DNA of 64,000 bases from Brugia malayi (GCF_000002995.4 NW_025062475.1:3696528-3760527); one strand, 5' to 3'; counted from the stretch's first letter, positions 1 to 12,559 are shown. A program made the numbers and translations. The notes: generated from the letters alone by a model not told the origin.

Positions 1-351
1 AAATATCAAAGTATTTACTTCGATAGGTAGTTAATATTACATTAAAGTATTATTTGGTAAGGTTTAGGGTAAGGCAATTTTCGAAATGCTAAACTAAATG
101 TCAAATGTTAAAGTAAGTGCTAAATTTACTAAACTAAACTAAATTGAACTTCTTGAACTTTATCAATTCTTTCATTCAATAACAATGGTTTTGGAAAAGA
201 AATGAAAACAATCAAATGATTAATTGTTATTTGATTTGCAGAAAGGATGAAATATGCAAATTTCATCCTTTATTAGATGATATATTTTTAGATGACAAAA
301 TGATTAGTCACATTAGTTAAGTACAATTTTTGTATTTCTTTATGGATGGAA

Positions 352-2087
352 ATGGTCTTTCTTCTGTTGATGCAATGTTTTATGATAACATTTATTGAAG
401 CTATATTTTATACAAAAGGTACCATCCATCAATAATCACATAAAGTTTTCACAAAAATTTTATTCGTTATTTTTTATTAAGAAAAATAAATAAATACTTT
501 TATTGAAATATTACAACAATCATTCCCATAGGGCAAATTTCAAGTTTACAATGTACGCAACATTCATTTTGCTCTGAACGTGATCGTGCTCGTTGGTTGG
601 AAAGACGTCGATTGTATCAAATTTTATTTACGCTCAGAAATGAACCATTCACGCAAATGTATTTCACTTTTGCAACTTTTTTTTTTTTTTTCAAAAACAT
701 ACTTTAACATATTTTAGTTATATTTTAACTGTAATTTACGCATTGGTTTTTCATGTTCAAATGTGATAAGGACATATATAATAATTGATCACAAAAATCG
801 AGAATCATCATTATCTTGATTATCATATATTATTATTATGTAATTCTTAGATTTATCATAAGAAAATATATTGACAGTTAAACAATTACTAATTTAAAAG
901 TTCCGGATTAATTTTAATTAGTTACTGTATAATATTATATATGATTATTTCTAGATATGGTTCTTCCTTCTTCTTCCTTCAAATTTTTGTTTCTCTCTTC
1001 TTTTTTTGAGTTCAAAAATTGATAAAACCAATTTTAAGTTTAATATTTCAATTTTTACAAATTATCTGCTAATAAATTTTTATTAAAATTTTTTGTCTGT
1101 ATTATTTATTGTCATTTATTTGTATTAAAATTTAGTTAAATATTTATTTCACTATTTCTATAACAAATGATTAATTTAATATTTTAATAAAAATTTAGTC
1201 AAATGCCTATGCCAGCATTATCAATTAATCGTTGGCATAATTACTTATGCTATGAATATCAAAGCGCAGCATTTTTGATGGAAAATGATAGTGAACGTTG
1301 GCAAATAGCATGCTTATGGAATGGTAACGATATTAATGGGACATGTGCGCCAGCACCGCCCAGTAATAAGCCAATTGATTATATTGAACCCGAAAAATGG
1401 CGACAAATGTTATATGTTAGTAATTATTATTCATTTTTAAAATGAAAAAAAAAAAAAAAAAAGAATGTATTAATTAAATAAATAAAAATAATTTGTTAGT
1501 TAATATTTCTGCAACTATTAAAATCAAAAAAGAAAATATTTTTTTTTAGAAATTTCGAAAAAGTATTGGTTGTACAACAAAAGCTATTTGGGAGGCAGAA
1601 AAGGTAATTTTTTTTTTTCCTTTTTTTTGAATCACTGAATGATGTATATTTATATTTTCTTTTAATTTTTCTTTTTTATATTTATATTTTTATTTACATT
1701 TTTATAAACAAAATTTTTTATTTATATTTTTAATTTTTTATATAACTTTTCTTTTTTATAAAAAATATTATAACTGCATTATAAACATATTCAATCTATA
1801 AGTTTAAATTTTGAAAGTTAACAGTAATACAATGTGGCAATTATTATTTGAATTATTATGTAAACAATTGTTATAATAATTTGATAATTATTTTTCTCTT
1901 CTTTTTTTTTTTTTTTTTTTCGTTTTTTGCTAACATGAAAATAAAATAAAATAAAATTATATGATAGGCACAAGAATTATATGTTTGTACGGAACGTTGT
2001 TTACATGGCGGAATTGGTTATATGCCAGTATTGTTTATTGCTATGACACTTATGATATCCATCACTTTGTTATGTTTTCGAGGATAA
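352..2087 (+). CDS. Secreted eight-cysteine protein with hydrophobic C-terminus, paralogue A
   Basis: I do not recognise this family. Exons are 352-418, 532-658, 1199-1415, 1550-1603 and 1968-2087; all joins are in phase and give 194 residues. The N-terminus (MVFLLLMQCFMITFIEA) looks like a signal peptide. The body carries eight cysteines: C-x5-C, a single Cys in NYLC, C-x10-C around an NGT glycosylation sequon, a single Cys in IGC, and C-x3-C near residue 160. It ends in about 20 hydrophobic residues with almost no tail (CFRG-stop), which suits either a membrane anchor or a GPI-attachment signal; the small residues HGGIG just before it could hold the attachment site. The next gene downstream is a clear tandem paralogue with the same cysteine pattern and intron phases. 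A surface or secreted role is inference only. The start was chosen because it is the only upstream exon that gives a signal peptide and the right phase. Confidence 0.8.
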
Positions 2088-2887
2088 TTTATTATGAAAA
2101 AAATTCACCATCATTATAAAGATTATTGTAATGAGAAGAAAGAAAAAGAGAGAGAGAGAGGGAGAGGGAAGAAAGAAAAAGATGAAAAACATATTTTAGA
2201 GTAATTTGTTAAATTTCACAATATTTTTGGTAAAATTTTGTATTTTCTTTTCTTTCCTGTTTTTTTTTCTTCGCGGAAAATTTTACTATGTTCCATTTTT
2301 ATATTTCAAATTTTTATTTATTATGCGCATTTTACATTTTACAAAATATGTTAATAGAATATTAATTACTTATTATTCATTTATCATTGGTAAATTCTGC
2401 AATTTAATTTGTTTACATTTCATTCAAATCTATCGCACTATTTTCCTTTTACCTTTAATTGTATTATTATTATTATTATTCTTTTTTCTTCATTTAAAAA
2501 ATCGAAAAAAAAATCAAAATTGCAAAAAGACGAAAAAATAATGAGAAGAGAGTTGAAAAAAAAAAAAAAAACAAAAAACTAAACAATAAAATGAAATAAT
2601 AGGAAATTTAGCACCGAACATATCATCAATTTTTTAAAAAACTATATCTTATTACTGAAAAAAATTGCATTTTTTTTGTTCTTTTGTTTCTTTTTTTTTT
2701 TTTTTTGTTATGATGGTAAAAATTAATGTGAAATATTTTTCAAACAATCAAATCAAAAATTGTTTACATGAAAGTTCACATTTACATAAACATATATATA
2801 ATCATTAATTGCATATTCAATATTTAATTCTAACGCTTTACAATGAAAACGACGACCTTATAGTGGTCATTTTGTAATTTAATTAAA

Positions 2888-4580
2888 ATGTGGACGGGTG
2901 AATATTCTCTTTTAACAGTTTCTCTATTATATACAATATTTTCTCGAGGTATAATAATGCAATTATAATTTCGTATTAAAATTAGTAATATCTTAATGGA
3001 TTCGACCACTTTTTTTCTTTTGTGTTCATTTAGTGAATTTAATTAATAACTATTAATGAGGGATATAAAATTTTTATATATTATTTGTTTTATTAAAATT
3101 CATCATTTATTAAACATAAATTATCTCTTATAAAAAAAAACTTTATACACCATATTTAAGCAATACATTTAATTAACTCATCCATTTAATGACTAATTAA
3201 TCATGCATTTATTGTAAACAATGAAGAGAAAGATACACAACAGATTGAATCAAAATTTTAAGAAAGCAATTTGGGATTAATAATTTAATTATAAATCATA
3301 ATTGCAATTTATTAATATGAATACATTCCAAACGATTAAAATATTTTATGCGCAAATACAGAAAACACAGCAAATATTAGCATCTTTATAATTGGTAATA
3401 ATTATGATTATAATTATGGTTGCAACTGTGTAATATATTCCAGGACAAACAAATCATGATCACAATCATGATTATATAAATTTGTTATCATTTAGTGAAC
3501 ATTATCATTTATAATTGAAATATGATTAATTATAGTTATGATAATAAATATGTCCATAATATTTTAATACTACAATAATTTAAATTTACAATGATTATGA
3601 CTATAAATATGTATAACATTTCAGGAGATACAAATCGTGATATTTCATGCACAGATTCATTAATATGTAGTGAACATCATCGTTTATTGTGGTTTCGAAT
3701 GCGTAAACATGTAAATAATATTCTACAATTTATGCATCATAAACGATATAAACATAAAATGATATCAATGAAAGGTGATGAATCGTATATATATTCGTTA
3801 ACAATGCGTTATATATTATGCAAAGAAGTGCAAAGTGTAGGTTTTATGAGTGATGGACAGAGTGACCGATGGCCTATACGATGTTTATGGAATGGAAATG
3901 CTATTAATGGTACATGTGCACCCGGACCACCGAGCAATCAACCAGTTTTTTATATTAAATCCAATGAATGGCAACAAAAAGTGAAGGTACGTCTTAGTTA
4001 GCATTTAATTAAGCATTCCTCTCCTCGTTCATAATGACCCTATTTACAGTAATTTCTCTTTTGTTTTTTTCAGAAGAATATTAATAACTTTTGTGCATTG
4101 TTTAAAATAAAGTTCTTTTTTTTTAAAAGAAAGTTTGGTTTATCTAGTAAATTTAGTTAATAATTATTATTCATGAGGCATAAAATGCTGTACATTCATA
4201 ACATTATTATTTAGGAATTTCGCATTAAAATTGGTTGTAATAGTTCGGATATAGAAAATGCAAATAAAGTATGTATATCTTTTTTTTTCCAATTGTGGAG
4301 GTAAAGCCAAAAGTAGGCTTTTGTGTTTTCCAGAAAAACAAAAAAAAAAATAAAAGTGATGATATGATTGTGATTTTCGGAAGATCAAATCTATCAAAAT
4401 ATTGGTACTTCGGGTGAGGAATTAATAATTAGTCGTTTAAACTTATGAATGTTTAAAATACAGTTGGATGAATTGTATGTATGCAAGGAACGTTGTATTC
4501 AAGCTGGAATTGGTTATATTTCATCGATATTCATTATGACAACATTGTTTATCTCTTTCACACTGTTGCTGATGAAGTGA
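2888..4580 (+). CDS. Secreted eight-cysteine protein with hydrophobic C-terminus, paralogue B
   Basis: Tandem duplicate of the gene at 352-2087, family unrecognised. Exons are 2888-2948, 3625-3986, 4215-4268 and 4464-4580, in phase, giving 197 residues. The signal peptide is MWTGEYSLLTVSLLYTIFS. All eight cysteines of paralogue A are kept (C-x5-C, YILC, C-x10-C with NGT, IGC, C-x3-C), and the end is again hydrophobic with a two- or three-residue tail (LLLMK). The 54-base third exon is the same length in both genes. Paralogue A has an extra intron where this gene has one 362-base exon, so either A gained an intron or B lost one. Intron 1 contains a degenerate second copy of the start of exon 2. 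The conserved cysteine spacing despite low identity elsewhere suggests selection on an extracellular disulfide-bonded fold. The shared C-terminal hydrophobic segment could be a transmembrane helix or a GPI signal. Confidence 0.82.
3420..3514 (+). pseudogene. Degenerate copy of exon 2 start inside intron 1 of paralogue B
   Basis: After a TTCCAG acceptor at about 3438-3443 the sequence reads GQTNHDHNHD...SEHYHL-stop in the same phase as the true exon at 3625, which reads GDTNRDISC...SEHHRLLW. The intron bases just before both acceptors also resemble each other, so the acceptor was copied with the exon. The relic has lost both cysteines of the C-x5-C motif and has an in-frame TAA at 3512-3514. 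It looks like a local duplication that decayed. A used alternative exon would be truncating. Confidence 0.6.
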
Positions 4581-5007
4581 ACAAGATGAAACTATGAAAA
4601 AGTGAAAAACGAAAATTCACACACAATGTTACAAAAACAACATAATAATTTCAAATTAAATAAAAGTTTTCCAGCAAATTCTGCATCGAATATAAATACA
4701 AGTTCACAGAATAGAAATGGATCTTTGAATCCTTAAAATTTAACGATTTAGAATTTCTAAACTTTTGAAAAAAATATATAAAATCTAAATTTTTGCAAAA
4801 AATTTGCCAAAAAAAAACGTAAATTTATATCAAAACTACATCGAATCTATATCAAAACTACAAAACTACGGAAATCAAACTCACATTTCATTGAGAATTC
4901 TCAAATTAGAAATCCACTGTTCGTCCACTCATCCATTTCAAATTTTAATGAAGAAATAAAAAACAAACAGTAATGTATATATCTGCGTACAAAAAAATAT
5001 TATGAGT
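4581..5007. other. Convergent intergenic spacer
   Basis: Lies between the 3' end of paralogue B (plus) and the inferred 3' end of the minus-strand gene. AT-rich with short poly-A runs. I see no exon, RNA gene or repeat in it. Confidence 0.6.
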
Positions 5008-7177
5008 TCATACCTCGTAAATCTAAAGTGTGTTCAAGCAATATATCATATATTAAATACAACTCAAGAACTCACTTTTCCGTTTTGGATAGCGACAAAT
5101 TTTGAAATCAAAGTATTGGATAAATTTCGACGATAATCGTCCATTTCTTCAACTTTCTGAAAAACAAAATTGTTCTGAAACTAAATCAGTTCATGTGCAT
5201 AAGAGCTAAGATGTTTTTCTTTTTTTTAATTTCTGCAATTTTCTTTTGGTTTTTTTTGGATATTTTGAATTCCTGCTTCAATTCCTGCTAAAAGAGCTCG
5301 CTTCAGTTATTATTGGATGAATGAAATAAACAAAGATATAGGATAGAAAAGCAGCGACAGACAAATCTAATCTTTTTTCTTCCTAAAAAAAAAGATATTT
5401 CTTTGCAAAAAAGGACCTATTAAACGTCAAACTAACATTTCCAAGCAACTCCAATCTCCTTTCCATACTAGCAACAACGGCTTCTTCTCTAATTGCATTA
5501 TCATAATAAATGTTTCGTTCCTTCAAAAGAGCATTCACAATATGATACATCCAAGTTGTATCCAACTTCAGTGTTAGTGTACAGAATTCAAACTAAAAAC
5601 AAACCCATCAGGAAACGCTTTGAATCAAAATTATTCTTCTCTTCAACAATCTTATTCATGTTATTCGACTAAGAGAAGCACTAACTTTCATAATTATATA
5701 TTCATTAATGTACTAAAGGGAATGATTTGTTAATAATCAGTTCAAAATAACATGAGCAAAGATTATGCCGAATATATTCATTATTTTAGGTAAGCGTTTT
5801 AGGTATATTGCTTACTTTCAATAATCTGATAATGAATCATGATTTAAAAGATGAAATAAAATGATTAAACAGTACAAGATGGCGTTATACCTGGACATAT
5901 TCTTTATTCAACTACATTAATGAATATATAATTATGAAAATACATTAATGAATAAAGCCAGATTGTATTTTAAAATGTTTAGAGGTATAATAAAATCTTA
6001 ATTGCACTGCTGCTTTTAATTTTAGATAATGACGAAAGAATTATTAACAACAGTGAACCTTACAAGTATAACAAATTAGTTTTTGAATTAAACACTCACC
6101 GTAAGACCATCTTCATCCGGTCGAATCCATTTCATCTGTAATAAATAAACTGCAATCATACAAATGAGGGAAATTTCCATTACACCTAAAACTATAATTT
6201 ATAGCTAAAATTAAAAAGCGAATGAACGAATAAGATTTCATTTTTTTAGATTTCATCATCCAGTTTTTCCATTTTGAAAACTTTTACTTTCAATTGAGTT
6301 ACTAGAAGATAAGCTATAGCAGATATTCAGTGGTTATTTCGCGACAGAATGTCCTTACTTCACAGTATATCAGTTCATTTTTTTCTTTTTTTTAGAAGAT
6401 CTAATATTAAAAAAACCTTTTAAAGGTTTTTAAAGGGAATGATTTGTTGATAATCTGCTCTATCAGTTCAAAATAACATGAGCAAAGATTATGCCGAATA
6501 TATTCATTATTTTAGGTAAGCGTTTTAGGTATATTGCTTACTTTCAATAATCTGATAATGAATCATGATTTAAAAGATGAAACAAAATGATTAAACAGTA
6601 CAAGATGGCGTTATACCTGGACATATTCGGAACGTTCCATATTCAATGAATTCTTCTCATTAGCAAGTTCAGCAATGAATTCTTCATCTGTACTGAATTC
6701 ACCTTCTTTGCGTAATGCTTCCCAACTTTCCTGATCATCTGTAAAATGATGTATACTTCACACCATATCTGATTATTTGACATATATCAAATAAAGTATT
6801 AAGACTAAAATTTTATTGTCAGACAATTATTTTATAATTGTAACAGTGTCATATCCCACTTTTTTCTTGCACAATTAATTAGGGTATGATTTTGATTTCT
6901 TTTAATTCTGTATCACAACTTTTTTGTCACGTATTTAGACAAACGAAATTATAAGAATTGTCACAATTAATCAATATATATACAAAAGAAAAAAAAGAAA
7001 AGAAAGAACCTACAAGTTGCTGTATATGATGAGCTAAGAATATCACTGATAATAACAACAATGACATAATCATCACTATCACAACTTTTACCAATGAATA
7101 AAATAGCTGATAATTGTTGCTCATTGTTTAATTCACAACAACGACGTACTTTTAATTCCAACATTTGGGTATATGCT
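5008..7177 (-). CDS. Spliced gene of unknown function, 5' end not found
   Basis: Unrecognised. Six minus-strand exons join in phase: 7014-7177, 6617-6738, 6100-6135, 5437-5592, 5076-5156 and a short last exon at 5008-5022 that ends IYEV-stop. Reading through the last donor instead would end KVSS-stop. The visible part is about 190 residues, hydrophilic and rich in Glu/Lys/Arg (for example EALRKEGEFSTDEEF and MERRLELLGN), suggesting a helical and perhaps coiled-coil protein. The first visible exon has a more hydrophobic stretch (YVIVVIISDI). That exon needs an upstream exon in phase 2 that I could not fix. An open ATG frame at 7448-7654 (MTYSSRILKMIDIIVV) is a candidate, but none of its good donors is in phase. 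One intron holds half of a ~190 bp direct repeat that also copies the end of exon 6617-6738. Function cannot be assigned. Confidence 0.6.
5715..5902. repeat. Direct repeat copy 1 (intronic)
   Basis: A 188-bp segment nearly identical to 6432-6628. It includes a non-functional copy of the last 12 bases of exon 6617-6738 and its donor (GTATAACG). Copy 1 lacks about 9 bases present in copy 2 and has a few substitutions, so the duplication is fairly recent. Confidence 0.9.
6432..6628. repeat. Direct repeat copy 2 (exon-intron boundary)
   Basis: Partner of 5715-5902. This copy contains the real 3' end of exon 6617-6738 and is therefore the likely source. Both copies run from AAAGGGAATGATTTG to GGACATATTC. 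Confidence 0.9.
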
Positions 7178-8693
7178 CTAAAACACATTTAAATAATGAT
7201 TCAAAACTTTCATTTTCTCGAATGCGAATAAAGTTATTTTGAAGTTACTGAATAAGAATTATGTCGCTGAAAAATTTCAACGAATTACAAAATATCAGAT
7301 CAAAAATACCAAGAAAAATTGTGCTATCCAAAAATTACAAGATGTAAAGTTATATCAAAATTTTCAGATGAACATTACGCTATCCAAGAAGATTATAAAG
7401 CATAAAGTACGTCACAACATAATAGTAAGACTAGAAAATAAACAGCTTTACAGTCTATTATCACTTAATACGCTTAAATTCACGTAGTAGTATTCTTCTC
7501 TCCGTGCGGCCGTGCTGTTAAATCCTAACGACGTGAACGTTGTAATACGTGTTAAATTGGGATGATTTGTTATTGTTTTATTCGAATATTTATCATTTAT
7601 TTCTCTTACTACTATAATATCTATCATTTTTAAAATGCGTGAAGAATACGTCATATAACATATTACATGTAATTTTTTTACATTTTAATGTATGACTTAC
7701 ATAAATAAATTGTTATGAGAAATTCTTAAAGAATCAAAAAATTACGAATTTATGTTTGTTTAAAATATTAAAATTTTCTTCTAATGTAACGAAAAAATTT
7801 GTTTTTTTTTTGCATACAAAAAGAAAAAAGATATAAAAGAGTTAAAAGGAAAAGAATGATGAATTGTTTGTTTATAATTTATTGCTATTTGGAGAGCAGG
7901 CGATATTATTGTAATATTTTATTTCAAACAAAAATTCGTATTACAATCATATACATATATCATTATCATTGTTATCAACGTCATTCTTATCATTTTTATT
8001 ATTACTGCAATTATCATAAGTGTTATTCATTGATTGCTATCATAAGTAAAAATATACGAAATATTTTATTTGGATGAAGCAGTCACAGGTGATGAAGCAA
8101 TCCTATCTGTTTATTTCTTCTCTCATTGATCATTTTATCAGAATTTTCAAATTAATTTATTAAATAATCTTCTACTTAATAATTGCTATAGCCATTTATT
8201 TTGAAAAAATTTTATAAATAAAGAATTTCATATTATTTACAAATGCATATGATAATATTTCACAAAATTATAATTATATCTTCGTTTTATAAAATTTTCC
8301 ATTAATTTAAATTTCAATTTAAAAATAATTAGCTTAACTCAAGAACTTCAAAAAAAAAATAAATAAATAAACATCGAGAATAAATAAATAAACAAATAAG
8401 CAAATAGATAAACAAATATGAGTGTAAGCATATAACTTCAAATTTAAAAATTATATAGCAAATAACAACAAACTAATTATATTGTATGAAACGTAAAATA
8501 ATAAAAGAACTGTTTCAAGAACTAAAAGAACTGTGATTGTATAATATAATAATTCAGCAAAAAAATTATTTCATAATTTATAGTATGTTTGTGTGAAAAT
8601 ATAGAAAAATATATTTATTTATTATTAGAAAGGATATATATAAGATATAAACTGGAATAAAAAAAGAAAAATGAGATATTTAAGACATCAGAA
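7178..8693. other. Intergenic region between divergent genes
   Basis: Should contain the 5' end of the minus-strand gene and the promoter of the phosphatase gene. 7448-7654 (minus) is an open ATG frame of 68 codons with several CpG and better composition than its surroundings, so it may be part of a first exon. 7239-7487 (plus) is a Lys/Asn-rich frame I judge accidental. From 8340 to 8420 there are short AAATAAAT-type repeats. Nothing else is supported. Confidence 0.5.
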
Positions 8694-9588
8694 ATGAGTC
8701 ACAGCCAATTACGATCAAAACGACATCGAACATCTATTCGAGCTTCATCAGGCAGTCGAAATCCTTCAAAAGACTCAGAAAAAGATGAAGATTCAGATGA
8801 AGAATTAGTCGCTCCAGCTACACCAAAAACTAGCGATTCAGTGAGTTCAGATGATGATGATGATAATGACGACGATGATGATGACGATGATGGTGATAAT
8901 GATAATGATGATGATGATGATGATGATCATAGAAAGGGTGAAATACCTGATGTTATTTTCAATCATCCCTTGGTAAACGATTTATTAGATCGATTTATGC
9001 GTGCAAAATTGCAAAATGATAATACTATCAACAATATCAATAATGATAAAAACACTGGGAAAAAGTTAGAATTTTTATTATCAATTAATTAAAATCTGAA
9101 ATTAAAAATTTGATCAATTTTAGATAATTAGATTTAAAATTGTAGATAATTTGAAATGAATTCATTGTAAATGCTAATAAATAAAATAAAATTAATGTTC
9201 TTTCCGTAAAAATTGAATAATTTTTGAAATTTTAATTGTTCAAATATTGTAGTGCAGGAATTGTAATTTCTTTGAAAGTTACTGATAATTAAGAAAAAAT
9301 TATTATTATTAGCTTATTATTATTATTATTGCTAATTATTTGACATATTTATTTATTTTGAATGATAATTGTTAATGTTAATTTGTTAATTTATTCCAAA
9401 TATTAGATTAATTTTTGAGTAAATTAATTATTAATCAATAACTGCAGAGGAACATTAAAACCAGCACCAATTCATGCTGTGGATTTGAAATTTGATGAAC
9501 TTCGACAATTATGTGATCTTGCAATGAATTCATTCGCAAAGCAGAAATCATTACTACGTATTGGAATGTAATTATAGCAATTACTTTC

Positions 9589-9620
<32 letters not shown>

Positions 9621-11944
9621 TTTTCGTGTGTTGTTTTTGTTTTTAGTTTGATTAGATTATTATTATATTTGCTATAATTGTTTTATTGTTTTTGTAATTT
9701 ATGTTTTTATTGTGTAATAAATGATAATATATACTATAAACAATAAGAAAAAGTTTTTTGCTAATTTCTAGTGAAATGCTTCCAATAACGATATGTGCTG
9801 ATACTCATGGACAATTCCGCGATGTTCGATGCATTTTGAGCACATGTGGTAATCCATCATCACGAACGTACCTTTTCCTCGGTGATTACGTTGATCGTGG
9901 ATCTCAGGTAATCATTTAATTATTGACTATCTTTAATAGTTATATTTATCTTTTTTGTTGAATGAATAGTGACATTCTTTTAAATAATAATTACATCTAT
10001 TGGTTAATTAATATTCAAATGTTTAGCATTCGAATAAATTTAATTTTCAATTCTACATTTTGATCACATACCACTACTATCTTTATTATTGTTATCATTA
10101 TTGATGTTATCATTGCTAATTAAGTAATAAGCAGTTAATTATTAGTTAAAAAAAAAAAAAAATTATTAATTTAGGGAATTGAAACAGTAACAATGTTAAT
10201 GTGTTTTAAAATTAAATATCCTACACGTGTGTATATGTTACGTGGAAATCATGAAGATGCTAATACAACATTAATTTATGGATTTTATGATGAATGTATC
10301 AATCGATTTCCAAATGATGAAGGAGAATTGGTAATGAATTATATCAAATTAGAAATAATTCTATAATAGGAATTGAGTAAATGAGAATATATTAGAATAT
10401 ATCATTCCATTAATGATAATTAATGCTTATCAATTAGTAATCAGATGATACAATTGATAATACTTATCAAAAGATAGTAATTATTTAAATATTTCAAGTT
10501 ATATTTAATTAAAATTTTGTCTATTTCAGTTATGGCATATATTCATGATGGTATTTAATATGATGCCTTTATCAGCTATTGTTGGTGATCGAGTATTATG
10601 CATGCATGGTGGCATATCACCTCATCTCAATGATATTACAATGATTGAAAATGTATGAATTTATAACTGATAATATTAGTTGATAACATAATTTATCACT
10701 AGGTGAAAAAAAATTGTTTCCTTTTAGGAAAAAGTGGGAGATAATTAATATAAAATTTGCTTTGCTTTATATATATAGCAAAAGAAATCAAATTATTGCG
10801 ATAATAGCTTTATATAATAGATAAAATAAGATTTGTTATATTCCATTTTAAATTGACATTAATTTTTTATATTATAGATTCCACGTCCTAGTATTGTACC
10901 ACCATACGGATTAATGTGTGATATTTTATGGTCTGATCCAGATGATCGATATCCAGGATGGGCACTTAGCGCACGTGGTATATCATTTACGTTTAGTAGT
11001 AAAGTAATCAAGGAATTTTGTGAAACAAACAATATCGATTTAATCGTACGTGGACATCAACTAACAGCGGACGTTCGTTATTCAATTATTTGTTTATTTA
11101 AATTTCAGATTTTTAATTTTAAATAATATTTGTTTAATTTGCAAAAAAATTAAAAAAAAATCATACTAATTTTTTTTTGATCCATTTTTATCTTGAAATC
11201 TATAGCTCATCATACCATTAATATATGTAGAGAGAGAGAGAGAGAGAGAAAACAGAGAAAAAGGGGAAGGGTTTATTTCTTCTAAAAGCTATCTATAATT
11301 GGATGTTAGCTTATTCTCAATAACTAACTAAAGTAGTTAAAACATTGGGTAATCCCTGTGAATAATCATTGTAACTTAACATTTTCAGATGTTCAAAGGA
11401 GGGTACAAATATTTTGCTGGTGGACGTTTGGTGACAATATTTTCAGCTCCAAATTATTTAAATATGAAAAATGATTCATGCGTTTTACACATTTCACGAA
11501 AGGTTTATTACCAATAATCTTTTTTCCGGAAAATCAAAAACAATTTTTATTTTTGCATATTTACATTGAAATGATAAAAAAAATCTGATATTTCTAAATG
11601 AAACATCACCTAATTGTATATTCTAAAATATTTTTGTCCAAGAATTAAATAGTATTTCATGATTTAGCATTTTGTTTTGATAAAGTTATATTTTTCTTTT
11701 TTGTTTTTGATATGCAATAATTTTTTTAGTGCTAAGAGAAATAAATGTTAATGTAATATAAAATTACTTGGAAAACGATTTAAAACTTTTTCGAAAAAAA
11801 AACTGAACTATTTGATGAACATATATTTGAATATTCTAGTTTAAATGCCACTTTACGATATTTCGACCAATATTTCCTGGTGCTAATGGAGCGCAAAATG
11901 GCAAGGACACAGAGACACAAGCGGCACCAATTGAAGGATATTAA
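8694..11944 (+). CDS. PP1-like serine/threonine protein phosphatase
   Basis: Metal-dependent phosphatase of the PPP family, removing phosphate from Ser/Thr. Exons 8694-9064, 9448-9567, 9772-9907, 10175-10330, 10530-10652, 10878-11072, 11389-11502 and 11840-11944 join in phase to 439 residues. PP1 catalytic subunits are about 330; the excess is mostly an N-terminal tail with long Asp runs near residues 50-80. Motifs in order: [31 protein letters not shown] and SAPNY, so all metal ligands (Asp, His, Asp, Asn, His, His) are present and the enzyme is probably active. The usual GDxHG has Ala in place of the first Gly. It resembles the divergent nematode PP1-like expansions, many of which are sperm-expressed, more than canonical PP1; that placement is inference. 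The start is the only ATG before the acidic tail. The exon 1 donor (AA|GTTAGA) was chosen by phase and because it leads straight into GTLKPAP. Confidence 0.93.
11229..11249. repeat. (AG)n microsatellite in phosphatase intron
   Basis: About ten AG units within the intron between exons 10878-11072 and 11389-11502. Confidence 0.95.
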
Positions 11945-12559
11945 TTTATTATAATGCAATGTTATATGTTATCAACCATTGCTTTATATAATTATTTGAT
12001 CAAAATTCAATGTTTCCTTCTGATTAATTTTATCATCTTTTATACTTAAAAAAAAAAAAATCTTCATATGAATGATGCTAATTTTTTTTCTCGTGGTAAC
12101 ATTTTTGACGTAACATTTGATAGATGCTAACGACAACAAAAATTATTAATATTTATATGATTAGTATCTCATATGAGTACCATGTGAGATGAGATTATTT
12201 TTCTCATTACAATAATACAACTGAGAAATTACTAGTGTTATGTTCTTGCGTAAACTATCAAAAATCCAATTTTTACATTTAATATGCGGGAAATTTTAAC
12301 GTACAAATGGTTATAATAATTTTCATTTTGTGAAAAAAAAAAAAAAAAAAAACTTCCAGTAATGTCTTATAAATAAGCACAAAAAAAGTTGAAACGTTTA
12401 TCTAAAAGCACTCCCTCAACATTTATAAATGTTAAATTACAAAGCCTCAGAGAAAATGGACAACTGCATTCAAAAAAATTAAATTACCATAATGATAAGA
12501 AAAAATATCAACATAAAAAGGATTCAAAATGCTTCAATTAACACAATTCTTGACACTGA
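11945..12559. other. Convergent intergenic spacer
   Basis: Between the 3' ends of the phosphatase (plus) and the helicase (minus). Contains poly-A runs near 12050 and 12337. No exon or RNA gene seen. Confidence 0.6.

Noticed and set aside
1..480. Further upstream exon of paralogue A
   Set aside because: The exon at 352-418 supplies both a signal peptide and correct phase, so none is needed.
2206..2541. 111-codon Phe/Leu-rich frame after paralogue A
   Set aside because: AT-rich 3' flank with a non-ATG start; no domain.
6927..7124. Membrane-like frame MSNNYQLFYSLVKVV on the minus strand
   Set aside because: Joins to the next exon in a frame that stops at once; the alternative frame continues through five further exons.
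7239..7487. 82-codon Lys/Asn-rich frame
   Set aside because: Composition of A-rich DNA; lies opposite the expected 5' end of another gene.
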